A stretch of DNA of 32,492 bases from Nitrospirae bacterium RIFCSPLOWO2_02_FULL_62_14. GTDB lineage: Bacteria; Nitrospirota; Nitrospiria; Nitrospirales; Nitrospiraceae. Numbering within the stretch: the stretch's first letter is position 1; each line of letters opens with the position of its first letter. Under the pieces are notes generated by a model. It ran no database searches. It saw nothing but the letters and a program-made list of their open reading frames with translations, and was not told the DNA's origin. The translations under genes were made by a program, and so were the position numbers. The stretch lies in assembly GCA_001805245.1 (NCBI GenBank), contig MHEU01000073.1:3389-35880 (forward strand). The letters are read 5' to 3'. Positions 13,973 to 21,990 of this stretch are shown here, piece after piece.

Positions 13973-15286
13973 TTAACGGCGTGAACGAGAGCGGCTGATC
14001 TTCATCGGACTGCGGAGCAGGATGGTCTCCCCGCGCTTCGACCCGGTGGAGATGATGTCGATCGGGCAGGCGGCCACTTCCTCGATTCGCGCGAGATACC
14101 GCTTCGCCTCTGGCGGCAGCTTCTTGTAGGAGGTGATGCCGGTGGTCGGGGTCGCCCAGCCCTTGAAAGTTTCATAGACCGGCTCGCAGTCCGTCAAGAC
14201 TTGCAGGTCCGCCGGCATGTCCCGATAGTTCCTGCCGTTGTGCCGATAGCCGGTGCAGAGCTTGATCTCCTTGCACCCGTCGAGCACGTCCAGCTTGGTG
14301 ACGGCCAGCGAGGTCAGTCCGTTCACCCGCGTGGCATAGCGCACGACGACCCCGTCGAACCAGCCGCAGCGCCGCGGCCGTCCGGTGGTGGCGCCGAATT
14401 CCTTGCCCCGCTCCTGCAAGCCGCCTCCCACGTTATCTAATAGTTCGGTCGGGAACGGTCCGCCGCCCACCCGCGTCGTGTAGGCCTTGGTAATGCCCAC
14501 GACCCCATCGATTTTCGTCGGCCCTACGCCGGTTCCAGTACAGGCCCCGCCGGCCGCCGCGCTGGAAGAGGTCACAAAGGGATAGGTTCCGCAATCCACG
14601 TCCAGATGCGTGCCCTGCGCGCCCTCAAACAGCACGCATTTTCCGCGTTCGATGGCGTTGTTCAGCAACACCGTCGTGTCGGCGACATGGTCCTTCAACC
14701 GGTCGGCATAGCCCCGGTACTCCTGAAATATCTTTTCGACCTGGAAGCCTTCCATCTGGTAGAGACGTTGTAGAAATGTGTTCATCTCCGCCACGTTTTC
14801 CTCCAGCTTGCGCCGGAAGAGCTGCGGGTTGAGCAGATCGCCCATGCGGATGCCGATGCGGGCCATCTTGTCGGCGTAGGAGGGCCCGATGCCGCGTCCC
14901 GTCGTCCCGATTTTCCGCGAGCCCTTGGACTGCTCGGAGGCCTTTTCGATCGCCTTGTGGTACGGCAGGATCACGTGCGCCCGTTCGCTGACGACGAAGT
15001 TTCTCCCGATCTTGATGCCCTTGGCCTGCAGCCCGTCCATTTCCTCGATCATCGAGGCCGGATCGATGACGACGCCGTTGCCGATCATGCAAATCTTGCC
15101 GCGATAGAGAATGCCGGACGGAATCAAATGGAACACGAAGGTTCCGTGGTGGTTGATGACCGTATGGCCGGCATTGGACCCGCCCTGATAGCGCACGACG
15201 ATGTCCGCGTCGCGCGACAGGATGTCCACGATCTTGCCTTTTCCTTCGTCACCCCACTGGGTGCCGACGATGACTAAATTAGACAC
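13973..15286 (-). CDS. purA: Adenylosuccinate synthetase
   Basis: This 437-residue cytoplasmic enzyme joins IMP and aspartate with GTP to make adenylosuccinate in AMP synthesis. Family hallmarks: N-terminal GTQWGDEGKGKIVD (8-21) with the GDEGKGK P-loop, GGSNAGHTV (35-43) with catalytic His, GTTGRGIGPSYADK (near 127), FEGAQGTHLDVDCGTYPFVTSS and the CGWFDGVV region. The length is normal. The start is GTG at 15286 with GGGAG upstream. The C-terminus ends in an Arg/Ser-rich tail. It is flanked by decayed copies of its own head (upstream) and tail (downstream of vapBC), so this copy may be a replacement for an older purA. Confidence 0.97.
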   Translation of the reverse strand: MSNLVIVGTQWGDEGKGKIVDILSRDADIVVRYQGGSNAGHTVINHHGTFVFHLIPSGILYRGKICMIGNGVVIDPASMIEEMDGLQAKGIKIGRNFVVSERAHVILPYHKAIEKASEQSKGSRKIGTTGRGIGPSYADKMARIGIRMGDLLNPQLFRRKLEENVAEMNTFLQRLYQMEGFQVEKIFQEYRGYADRLKDHVADTTVLLNNAIERGKCVLFEGAQGTHLDVDCGTYPFVTSSSAAAGGACTGTGVGPTKIDGVVGITKAYTTRVGGGPFPTELLDNVGGGLQERGKEFGATTGRPRRCGWFDGVVVRYATRVNGLTSLAVTKLDVLDGCKEIKLCTGYRHNGRNYRDMPADLQVLTDCEPVYETFKGWATPTTGITSYKKLPPEAKRYLARIEEVAACPIDIISTGSKRGETILLRSPMKISRSRSRR

Positions 15287-15447
15287 AGGTCATACTCCCG
15301 CAACCGTTCTCTTGGTCCATGGATGTCCGATTCGATGGCCCTGATCTCTCTCACGCAACCCCCGTATGTACCGTGGACCAGACTGTCCACGATCTTGTTC
15401 TTGCCCTGACAGCCCCTCTGGGTGCCAACGATTACGAGATTGGCCAT
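15274..15447 (-). pseudogene. Decayed copy of the purA 5' end upstream of purA
   Basis: An ATG at 15447 opens a 57-codon frame starting MANLVIVGTQRGCQGKNKIVDSL, a clear match to purA MSNLVIVGTQWGDEGKGKIVDIL but with W, D, E and G of the P-loop region replaced. Homology stops near codon 22 (about 15382). The frame then runs without homology and ends in a TAG inside the first codons of the real purA. It may be translated as a leader overlapping purA, but it cannot be an active enzyme. Confidence 0.75.
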
Positions 15448-15449
15448 TT

Positions 15450-15545
15450 CTTAGCTTTCAGCGAATAGCTGATAGCTAATAGCAGGTAGCCAGAGCTGAA
15501 GCCTCTTTGCTATTCGCTATTTGCTGCTCGCTACTCGCTTCCCCC
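15450..15545. repeat. Imperfect inverted repeat of GCTATT/AATAGC units
   Basis: The stretch is built from short related units (AGCGAATAGCTGATAGCTAATAGCAG, here in two parts, and its approximate reverse complement CTATTCGCTATTTGCTGC). The halves can fold into a long imperfect hairpin between the purA head relic and the terminator at 15548. It is low-complexity intergenic repeat DNA of unknown role. Confidence 0.45.
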
Positions 15546-15547
15546 AC

Positions 15548-15570
15548 AAAAAAAGAGCCCTGACCGGGCT
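15548..15570 (-). terminator. Intrinsic terminator
   Basis: On the minus strand AGCCC-GGTCA-GGGCT (15556-15570) makes a GC-rich 5-bp stem, followed after two bases by seven T (15548-15554). It stops leftward transcription upstream of purA, directly behind the promoter at 15602-15630. Confidence 0.65.
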
Positions 15571-15594
15571 TGCAGGCACCAATCAGAGCGTGGT
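15548..15594 (-). ncRNA. Candidate very short transcript (sRNA or purA attenuator)
   Basis: A strong promoter (15602-15630) would start RNA near 15594. Only about 45 bases later lies an intrinsic terminator. The product would be a roughly 45-50-nt RNA containing CCTGCAAGCCCGGTCAGGGCTC. If the terminator is sometimes read through, the RNA would continue through the repeat and head relic into purA, so it could serve as an attenuator. No known RNA family is recognised. Confidence 0.45.
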
Positions 15595-15601
15595 GCACTC
15601 A

Positions 15602-15630
15602 ATAGTAGGATGCACCGCCATGCTTGTCAA
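15602..15630 (-). promoter_or_regulatory. Near-consensus sigma70-type promoter facing purA
   Basis: TTGACA (15625-15630), exactly 17 bases, TACTAT (15602-15607), read leftward. A GGTGCA/TGCACC inverted repeat surrounds the -10 region (15594-15618), a possible operator. It could drive the short RNA just downstream and, on read-through, purA. Confidence 0.6.
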
Positions 15631-15708
15631 GCAAGGCGAGCCCATGTTAGCATCCCTTCCGTTCCAGCCGTTCTCCCTGTTTCTTTTGACTATTTACGTC
15701 GGTCGGGT

Positions 15709-15784
15709 GGGGCTGTGGCGCAGTTGGGAGCGCGCCTGCATGGCATGCAGGAGGTCGCCGGTTCAATCCCGGCCAGCTCCACCA
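15709..15784 (+). tRNA. tRNA-Ala(GGC)
   Basis: A 76-base complete cloverleaf: acceptor GGGGCTG/CAGCTCC, D stem GCGC/GCGC, anticodon stem CCTGC/GCAGG around loop ATGGCAT (GGC, Ala), T arm GCCGG-TTCAATC-CCGGC, and an encoded CCA end. All conserved bases (U33, GG in the D loop, TTC in the T loop) are present, unlike the odd tRNA at 11752. Confidence 0.95.
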
Positions 15785-16101
15785 AACCAAGCGCGGCATG
15801 TAGTCCAGCGGCTCTTTCCCATCTCTGCGCCGCGCTTTTGGCGCGACTGAGGCATAGAGACTACATCCCTCGGGCAATGGCGCGCCAGTAGTACCAGCAG
15901 GCCGTGGCGTTTGACTGCTAAGCAAGGTGTCGCTGCGCGACTTATTATAAATCTCGATTGCCGCCGCCGGATAAACACCCTAATTCGATTATGTTCATCC
16001 TGAAAATCTCCCATATGGAGTTCTTCGTCCTCCTCCTCTGAGCCTCTCCGTTTTCTTTTTCATTCTTTCTTTGAAACAGACCCGGAAGGAACCGGTTTGC
16101 C
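15785..16101. other. Gene-free stretch between tRNA-Ala and the ABC-F gene
   Basis: No supported gene, promoter or terminator is seen. A short GCGCC/GGCGC inverted repeat lies near 15828-15846, with T's in its loop rather than after it. A GGAAGGA ribosome site before the ABC-F start lies at its right end. Confidence 0.4.
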
Positions 16102-17946
16102 ATGCTTCAGATCGAACACGTTAATAAACAATTCGCGACGCGCATCCTGCTGAAGGATGCCACCGCGCATCTGCGCCCCCACACCAGAACCGGCCTGGTC
16201 GGACCCAACGGCAGCGGCAAAACCACGCTGCTGCGCATGATCCTCGGCGAGGATTCGCCGGACGAGGGCACGATCCGCAAACGCCCCAAGCTGAAAATCG
16301 GCTACCTCCCGCAGGAACTGGAAACGCTTTCCGGCAAAACCGTGCTGGACGCGGCCCACCGCGATCTCTATCCGGAACATGAGGCCAAACGCATCCTGGC
16401 CGGGCTGGGTTTTGCCCAGCAGGATTTTACGCGCCCCGTCGAGACGCTCTCGGGCGGCTACCGCATGCGCGTGGCGCTGGCGCATCTGCTGCTGTCGGAG
16501 CCCGACGTCCTGATGCTCGACGAGCCGACCAACCACCTCGACAAGCCCACGCAACAATGGTTCGAGGATTTCCTGGTCAACTCCCAGATGACGATCCTGG
16601 TCATCAGCCACGACACGAAATTTCTCGACCGGATCGCCACGCACATCTGGGAGCTGAGGCACCACACGATCCAGGAGTACCGCGGCAACTACACGAGGTT
16701 CCAGGAAATGCGAGCCGAGCGCGATACGCATGAACAGCTCGCGGCCAACCGGCAGCAGAAGGAAGTCGCCCGGGTTCAAAAATTCATCGACCGGTTCCGC
16801 TACCAGGCGAACAAGGCCAGCCAGGTCCAGTCCCGCATCAAGCAGATCGAGAAGGTGAAGCTGATCGAGATCAAGCGCGACACGAGACGCGTGCGGTTCA
16901 AATTCCCTCTGCCCGCCGCCAGCGGCCGGCACGTCATCGAACTCAGCCACGTCGCCAAGAGCTACGGCGAGACCGTCGTGTATGCAGACTTGAATTTTTC
17001 CATCGAGCGCGGCCAGCGGGTGGCGCTGGTCGGCGAGAACGGCGCCGGCAAGAGCACCCTGCTGAAAATGCTGGCGGGCGTCCTGCCGTTCGAGAAGGGC
17101 ACGCGGACCGTGGGGCACGGTGTGACGGTGCACTATTTCGCGCAACACCAGGCCGAGACCCTGAACCCCGAGCACACGGTTCTGGAATCGCTCGAGGACG
17201 TGTCGACCCGGGCGGAGCGGAATTTCCTGCGCGGGCTTGCCGGCGCGTTCCTGTTTTCGGGTCCCGACCAGAAAAAGCCCATCAAGGCCCTGAGCGGCGG
17301 CGAGCGGAACCGCGTGGCCCTGGCCCGCATGCTGGTCGAACCGGCGAATACGCTGTTGCTCGACGAGCCGACCAACCATCTGGATCCGGCCTCGGTGGAC
17401 GTCTTGACCGACGCCCTGACCGATTTTCCAGGCACGATCGTGTTTATCTCGCACGACCCGACGTTTCTCATGCGCGTCTCCACGCGCGTCGTGGAAATCG
17501 ATGACGGCAAGGCCCGCGATTTTCACGGTGACTACGAGTACTATCTCTGGAAGCGGGCGCAGGAACTGGAATCCATCAAGGAAAGCAGCGAGGACCTGCG
17601 GCCGACGGCCGCCCAGCAGCGGGCTCAGAAGTCCGGCCAGAACGCCCCGAAGACTGCGCCAGCGCCGCACACTCCGAGCGGGCCGAACCGGCGCGATCTC
17701 ACGAAATTACGGGACCGACTGGCGAAACAGGTCTCGCAGGCCGAAGCGGAGATCGCCGAACTGGAGACGCGTATCAAGGAACGCGATCAGGAGCTGGCCG
17801 ACCCGGCTCTGTACCAGAAATTTTCCCGCTGGAACGAACTGCACCATGAACAGGAGAAATGGAAGAAAGACCTCGAACGACTCACATCACGCTGGACCGA
17901 CTTGTCGCAGGAATTGGAAGACGTGAAAAAGAAACTGGCTGGTTAG
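16102..17946 (+). CDS. ABC-F family ATPase (Uup/YheS type)
   Basis: The 614-residue soluble protein has two ABC domains and no membrane segments. Domain 1: Walker A GPNGSGKTT (34-42), signature LSGGYRMRVALA, Walker B VLMLDEPTNHLD. An interdomain linker (about 205-265) is highly charged, as in the tRNA-contacting arm of ABC-F proteins. Domain 2: Walker A GENGAGKST (311-319), LSGGERNRVALA, LLLDEPTNHLD. A C-terminal coiled coil follows a Pro/Ala linker (about 535-614, KLRDRLAKQVSQAEAEIAELETRIKERDQ), like Uup. ABC-F proteins act on ribosomes in translation or antibiotic protection. This is a housekeeping-style member; the exact subclass cannot be fixed. The ATG follows GGAAGGA. It stands alone, convergent with the PilZ gene. 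Confidence 0.93.
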   Translation: MLQIEHVNKQFATRILLKDATAHLRPHTRTGLVGPNGSGKTTLLRMILGEDSPDEGTIRKRPKLKIGYLPQELETLSGKTVLDAAHRDLYPEHEAKRILAGLGFAQQDFTRPVETLSGGYRMRVALAHLLLSEPDVLMLDEPTNHLDKPTQQWFEDFLVNSQMTILVISHDTKFLDRIATHIWELRHHTIQEYRGNYTRFQEMRAERDTHEQLAANRQQKEVARVQKFIDRFRYQANKASQVQSRIKQIEKVKLIEIKRDTRRVRFKFPLPAASGRHVIELSHVAKSYGETVVYADLNFSIERGQRVALVGENGAGKSTLLKMLAGVLPFEKGTRTVGHGVTVHYFAQHQAETLNPEHTVLESLEDVSTRAERNFLRGLAGAFLFSGPDQKKPIKALSGGERNRVALARMLVEPANTLLLDEPTNHLDPASVDVLTDALTDFPGTIVFISHDPTFLMRVSTRVVEIDDGKARDFHGDYEYYLWKRAQELESIKESSEDLRPTAAQQRAQKSGQNAPKTAPAPHTPSGPNRRDLTKLRDRLAKQVSQAEAEIAELETRIKERDQELADPALYQKFSRWNELHHEQEKWKKDLERLTSRWTDLSQELEDVKKKLAG

Positions 17947-18078
17947 GCTAGGACTTCTTAAGAATTCAGGCGAAGGAGGCGCGGCCGGAGGCGAGAAAAA
18001 CCGGAGGCGCATGCTCAGAAATACGTTGAGGATTGTTTCGAGCCGAGAACGAAGCAGATGGCCGTGGATCATTCGCCG

Positions 18079-18444
18079 TCAAGCGGTCTGCTGCAGGCTG
18101 TAGTCAAGAAACGACGCAAGCCAGGGACTCGTCTCCTGCGCCACCAGGCGGTCCCACACCACTCCGATCAAGTGTCCCTTTTCCCACGGTTTGACCCACG
18201 CGATACGCCCGTGAAGTTTTTCCTGATGGTCCACGCCATGCTGATCGAGAAATGCGAAACAGACGGTCACCGGCTCGTTGGCCATCAGCGCTTCCCTGGC
18301 ATGGAAGCCGGCTCCGGCCCGGTTGGCGTTATCCAGCACGGCTGAGACGGCACGCTGAGTCGTCCTGGACCCGACCCGCGCCGCGCCGATCAGCGTGATC
18401 CGCACCGCCCGCCGACGCTCCTGGTTATTCCAATTCACTTCCAT
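18079..18444 (-). CDS. PilZ-domain protein
   Basis: A 121-residue protein with the cyclic-di-GMP binding marks of a PilZ domain: an N-terminal ERRRAVR (RxxxR) near residues 9-15 and DNANRAGAGFHAREAL (N-x-S/N-x-x-G type) near 38-53, followed by beta-rich text (VTVCFAFLD, GRIAWVKPWEKGHLIGVVWD). Stand-alone PilZ proteins bind cyclic-di-GMP and regulate motility, surface or secretion functions. The start ATG has AGAGGA upstream and a good promoter 28 bp before it. The second motif is not the canonical DxSxxG, so nucleotide affinity is uncertain. Confidence 0.75.
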   Translation of the reverse strand: MEVNWNNQERRRAVRITLIGAARVGSRTTQRAVSAVLDNANRAGAGFHAREALMANEPVTVCFAFLDQHGVDHQEKLHGRIAWVKPWEKGHLIGVVWDRLVAQETSPWLASFLDYSLQQTA

Positions 18445-18471
18445 AGTTGTCCTCTTGTTAATGGAATCCCC

Positions 18472-18499
18472 AGTATAGCCAATGATTTGTATTTGTCCA
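18472..18499 (-). promoter_or_regulatory. Promoter of the PilZ gene
   Basis: On the minus strand TGGACA (18494-18499), 16 bases, TATACT (18472-18477); each hexamer matches five of six consensus bases. It lies 28 bp upstream of the PilZ start. Confidence 0.5.
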
Positions 18500-18563
18500 C
18501 AGTGAAAGCGGAAAAAGTCAACCCAATCTTGTCCGTCAGAATCGTCGTGAAGCTATTTTTATC

Positions 18564-19871
18564 CTACAATGGCTTGGGACGATAATACCTTTTGTTTTTA
18601 AGGGGTTCGGGAAGATGATGTTGTTCTTTTTTAGCGGCGGGGTCATCATGCACATACCGGTAGCCCTTCCCGTAGCCCAGGTCCTTCATCAACGACGTCA
18701 CGGCATTACGGAGGTGCATCGGCACGGCCAGATTGCCGTGCTCCCGGGCATCCCGCAGGGCCTCAACCAATCCGACATAGGAGGCATTGTCCTTCGGACG
18801 CGTGGCCAGGTAGGTCGTCACGTGGGCCAGATTGATCCGGGCTTCCGGTAATCCGACGGACTCCACCGCCTGAAACGCGGCGACCGCCAGAACCAGCGCG
18901 AAGGGGTCCGCATTGCTGATATCCTCCGACGCGAAGATCACCATGCGCCGCGCGATGAACTTCGGATCCTCCCCGCCCTCCAGCATCCGTGCCAGCCAGT
19001 AGAGCGCGCCGTCCGGATCGGAATCGCGCAGGCTCTTGATATAGGCCGAGATGAGATTGTAGTGCTCCTCCCCGGCCTTGTCATAGCGCAACGCCTTCTT
19101 GAACAGCGCCGCATCCATCGCCTGCTCGTCAACGACGACGCGGCCGTCAGGACCGGGCGGCGTTTGCATGACGACGAATTCCAGCGCCGTCAGGGCCGCG
19201 CGGGCATCGCCATTGCCGAAGCCGATCAGCCGGCGTCGCGCTTCCGGCGCCAGCGCGACGTTCATCTGTCCCAGCCCGCGCTCACGGTCGGCCACCGCCC
19301 GATCGAGGATGGCCCCCATCGCCTCATCGGACAAGGGCTGCAGCACGACCACGAGGGAACGGGAGAGCAGGGGGGAGATCACTTCGAACGACGGATTTTC
19401 CGTCGTCGCGCCGACCAGAATGACCGTGCCCCGCTCGACGTGCGGGAGAAAGGCGTCCTGCTGGGCCTTGTTGAACCGGTGGATCTCGTCCACGAAGAGA
19501 ATCGTCCGCTGCCCGCTCACCGCCGCCCGCTGCTCGGCCTCTTTGATGATCTCCCGCAATTCCGGCACACCGCTCGTGACGGCCGAAAAAGCCACGAACT
19601 CGGCCTTGGTTGTGTGCGCAATCAGACAGGCCAGCGTCGTCTTGCCGGATCCCGGCGGGCCCCAAAAAATGACGGACGACAGGGTGTCGGTCTCGATCGC
19701 GCGGCGGAGCGGACGGCCCGGGGCAATAATCTCATCCTGGCCGACGAAATCCGTAAGGTCGCACGGGCGCATCCGCTCGGCAAGCGGCGCGGAGGCATCA
19801 GCCTGCGCACCGGGCGCGCGTTTTTTCTGGAAGAGGTCGGACTGGGTTTCCCGCCGGCGTGACACACTCAT
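18564..19871 (-). CDS. rarA: Replication-associated recombination protein A (AAA+ ATPase)
   Basis: A 435-residue RarA/MgsA family protein, a clamp-loader-like AAA+ ATPase acting at stalled replication forks. Visible: LAERMRPCDLTDFVGQDEI near residues 30-48, Walker A GPPGSGKTT (71-79), Walker B FVDEIHRF (126-133), sensor GATTENPSF (near 154), then the family-specific C-terminal part with YDKAGEEHYNLISAYIKSLRDSDPDGALYWLARML and YLATRPKDNASYVGL, ending RYYRPKPL. The start at 19871 is chosen for its GAGGA site and because it matches the usual N-terminus; the frame is open further upstream but is not protein-like. An 8-bp inverted repeat lies just upstream. Confidence 0.95.
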   Translation of the reverse strand: MSVSRRRETQSDLFQKKRAPGAQADASAPLAERMRPCDLTDFVGQDEIIAPGRPLRRAIETDTLSSVIFWGPPGSGKTTLACLIAHTTKAEFVAFSAVTSGVPELREIIKEAEQRAAVSGQRTILFVDEIHRFNKAQQDAFLPHVERGTVILVGATTENPSFEVISPLLSRSLVVVLQPLSDEAMGAILDRAVADRERGLGQMNVALAPEARRRLIGFGNGDARAALTALEFVVMQTPPGPDGRVVVDEQAMDAALFKKALRYDKAGEEHYNLISAYIKSLRDSDPDGALYWLARMLEGGEDPKFIARRMVIFASEDISNADPFALVLAVAAFQAVESVGLPEARINLAHVTTYLATRPKDNASYVGLVEALRDAREHGNLAVPMHLRNAVTSLMKDLGYGKGYRYVHDDPAAKKEQHHLPEPLKNKRYYRPKPL

Positions 19872-19897
19872 CGTGATTCCTCGTAAAGATTGTATAC

Positions 19898-19920
19898 GTT
19901 TGCGGATGGATGCCGCAAAC
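19898..19920. promoter_or_regulatory. Operator-like inverted repeat upstream of rarA
   Basis: GTTTGCGG and CCGCAAAC form a perfect 8-bp inverted repeat around ATGGATG, 27 bp upstream of the rarA start and next to a TATACA/TACAAT -10-like sequence. It is well placed for a dimeric regulator or RNA hairpin at the rarA promoter. Confidence 0.45.
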
Positions 19921-20032
19921 ACCCGCCCGGCGCAGACGGTTGACGAGCTTTCAGACCCTGTGTTAGCACAAGGCGGGCCCCGGCTTCGCGCGTGGAAAAC
20001 GGGGCTCGATTCCCGCAAGTCGCGCCCGTCCC

Positions 20033-20068
20033 CCTCGACTATGCTCAGGGCCGTGAGCTTGACGAAGG
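20033..20068. repeat. REP-like dispersed hairpin repeat
   Basis: TCGAC..GCTCA-GGGCCG-TGAGC..GACGA folds into a hairpin. Sequences of the type CTCGACTATGCTCAGGGC...GAGCTTGACGAAGGG are familiar to me as dispersed intergenic repeats in environmental bacterial genomes. It lies between the divergent rarA and hydrolase genes. Confidence 0.5.
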
Positions 20069-20092
20069 GTCGCACGTCACGCGGAGTGTGGC

Positions 20093-20884
20093 ATGATTGC
20101 AAAGATCAACGGCATCAATCTCGCCTACACCGACGAGGGCCGTGGCACACCGGTGGTCCTGCTGCACGCCTTCCCCCAGAACCGGGCCATGTGGGCGCAG
20201 CAAGTGGACGCCCTGTCAAAGTCCTATCGGATCATCGCCCCGGACTTTCGTGGATTCGGCGAATCGGACGCGCCGCTCTGGCATTACACGCTGGACCAGT
20301 TCGCCGACGATGTAAACGGCCTCCTGAATCACCTTTCGATCCGGCAGGCGATGCTGGTCGGCCTTTCAATGGGCGGCTACATCGCGCTTGGGTTCTATCG
20401 GAAGTATCGTGATCGGATGAAGGGGCTCGTGCTCGCCGACACGCGGGCGCAGCCCGACACCGAGGAGGGCCGCGCGGGGCGATTTGCCATGGCCCAGACG
20501 GCGTACACGAAGGGGGCCGGCGCCGTTGCCGACATCATGCTGCCGAAGCTGCTGTCGCCGATCGCGCTCCGGACCAGGCCCGACCTGGTTCAGCGCGTAA
20601 GGGCGGCCATCGAGCAGACCCAGATCAGCGGCATTGCCGGGGCATTGATGGCAATGGCCGAGCGGCCTGATTCTGTGCCGCTGCTCGCGCAGATTGCCTG
20701 CCCCACGCTCGTGATCACGGGCGAACTGGACGGGCCGACGCCGCCGGCAGACGGGAAGCTCATGGCCGGGACCATCCCGGGCGCCAGGCTGGAAATTATC
20801 CCGCAGGCCGGACACCTCTCCAACCTCGAACAGCCGGACGCGTTCAATCGCGCGCTGCTCGATTTCCTGGAAGGGATTTCCTGA
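20093..20884 (+). CDS. Alpha/beta hydrolase
   Basis: A 263-residue soluble alpha/beta-hydrolase. Motifs: oxyanion strand VVLLHAFPQNRAMW (21-34), APDFRGFGESD (49-59), nucleophile elbow VGLSMGGY (89-96, Ser92), acid in VITGELDGPTPP (Asp near 216-218) and catalytic His in PQAGHLSNLEQP (near 240). The catalytic triad is complete. It most resembles small esterase or 3-oxoadipate enol-lactonase-type hydrolases; the substrate cannot be named from sequence. It is divergent from rarA and convergent with folE, probably on its own transcript. Confidence 0.88.
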   Translation: MIAKINGINLAYTDEGRGTPVVLLHAFPQNRAMWAQQVDALSKSYRIIAPDFRGFGESDAPLWHYTLDQFADDVNGLLNHLSIRQAMLVGLSMGGYIALGFYRKYRDRMKGLVLADTRAQPDTEEGRAGRFAMAQTAYTKGAGAVADIMLPKLLSPIALRTRPDLVQRVRAAIEQTQISGIAGALMAMAERPDSVPLLAQIACPTLVITGELDGPTPPADGKLMAGTIPGARLEIIPQAGHLSNLEQPDAFNRALLDFLEGIS

Positions 20885-20926
20885 GAGGTATCGCCAGAGG
20901 TCTGAGAGCGATACTCTGCCGTCCGC

Positions 20927-21556
20927 CTATTCGCGGATGCGGCCGCGGCCAATCAGTTTGAGGAATTCCTCGCGGGTCTGCTGCTGGGTGCGGAAGTCGC
21001 CGAGCATGTGGCTGGTGACGGCGATCGTGTTCTGCTTTTCCACCCCCCGCATCATCATGCAGAGGTGCTGTGCTTCCATGACCACGCCGACGCCATGGGC
21101 CCCGAGCTTCTTCATGAGAATTTCGGCGATCTGCACCGTGAGATGCTCCTGCACCTGAAGCCGGCGGCTGAAGGCGTCCACGATCCGCGGGATCTTGCTC
21201 AGCCCCACCACCTTCTTGTTGGGAATGTAGCCGACGTGGCACTTGCCGAAAAATGGGAGAAGGTGATGTTCACACATTGAAAAAAAATCGATGTCCTTGA
21301 CGATGACCATCTCGTCGTATTCCATCGGGAACAGCGCGCCGTTGAGCAGATGGTCGGCATCCTGCTGATAGCCATGCGTCATGAAGCGGAGCGCCTTCTC
21401 CACCCGTCCCGGCGTGTTGAGTAAACCGTTCCGTTTCGGATCCTCGCCGAGCATGACCAGCATCTGCGCGACCAGATCGCGCAGGCCGGGCTTGCCGGAC
21501 GCACGCCCCTTCCCCTCCACCGCGGCTCGCGCCCTTGAGACTTTCTTCGCCGGCAT
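20927..21556 (-). CDS. folE: GTP cyclohydrolase I (FolE)
   Basis: A 209-residue type I GTP cyclohydrolase, converting GTP to 7,8-dihydroneopterin triphosphate. Zinc ligands and active site are visible: [28 protein letters not shown] (94-121, with Cys95 and His98), [15 protein letters not shown] (132-146) and [11 protein letters not shown] (161-171, Cys166). The first 25 residues are a basic extension. It is the last gene of the nuoF-ferredoxin-PTPS-folE operon, with only two bases between the PTPS stop and its ATG. Next to a Cys-type PTPS it points to tetrahydropterin-like cofactor synthesis, though folate or queuosine supply is also possible. Confidence 0.95.
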   Translation of the reverse strand: MPAKKVSRARAAVEGKGRASGKPGLRDLVAQMLVMLGEDPKRNGLLNTPGRVEKALRFMTHGYQQDADHLLNGALFPMEYDEMVIVKDIDFFSMCEHHLLPFFGKCHVGYIPNKKVVGLSKIPRIVDAFSRRLQVQEHLTVQIAEILMKKLGAHGVGVVMEAQHLCMMMRGVEKQNTIAVTSHMLGDFRTQQQTREEFLKLIGRGRIRE

Positions 21557-21558
21557 GC

Positions 21559-21990
21559 TTATCGCGCTCCCACCGCCGCCGGGCCGGCATATTCGAAATA
21601 GTTGTCCCGCGTTTCGACCACGCCGACCCTGGCCAGCCGGCCGGATGAAATCCTGTCCACCAGCAAGTCCCAGATCAAAATCGCCAGGTTTTCACCCGTC
21701 GTCGTCTTGTCGGCAAAGGCCGGATCCTGATTCAGATCGTGGTGGTCGAAGCGGTTCACGACCGTCTCCCGGACAATCCGGTCCAGAGCGTCCACGTCGG
21801 CGGCCGCGCCGGTGCGCTCCTGGATGGCTCCCTCCACGGTCACCAGCACCACATAATTATGCCCGTGCCCGTTGGGATTGTTGCACTTGCCGAACACCTT
21901 CCAGTTGTCGGCCTCCGACAACTGGTCGGTATGCAACCGGTGCATGGCGGCAAATTTGTACCGCCTGGTGATGCGGGCATGCGCGGTCAT
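21559..21990 (-). CDS. 6-pyruvoyl-tetrahydropterin synthase family protein (PTPS/QueD)
   Basis: A 143-residue protein whose ATG overlaps the ferredoxin stop (ATGA), implying coupled translation. The zinc and catalytic core is complete: His20, [12 protein letters not shown] (35-46) with Cys36, His42 and His44, then NRFDHHDLN and a [13 protein letters not shown] helix, with Glu in [11 protein letters not shown]. The [11 protein letters not shown] form is the one found in animal 6-pyruvoyl-tetrahydropterin synthase, whereas typical QueD has a shorter spacer. The substrate is the product of FolE, encoded next. It may make a tetrahydropterin, or 6-carboxy-tetrahydropterin for queuosine. The start at 21990 is chosen because of the ATGA overlap and the family N-terminus. 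Confidence 0.9.
   Translation of the reverse strand: MTAHARITRRYKFAAMHRLHTDQLSEADNWKVFGKCNNPNGHGHNYVVLVTVEGAIQERTGAAADVDALDRIVRETVVNRFDHHDLNQDPAFADKTTTGENLAILIWDLLVDRISSGRLARVGVVETRDNYFEYAGPAAVGAR

Noticed and set aside
16060-17670. 536-codon minus-strand frame opposite the ABC-F gene
   Set aside because: It is a GC-rich antisense shadow; the plus frame holds all ABC motifs.
18938-20412. Plus-strand frames opposite rarA (266 and 437 codons)
   Set aside because: Shadows of rarA; the longer one also runs on through the hydrolase gene in another frame.
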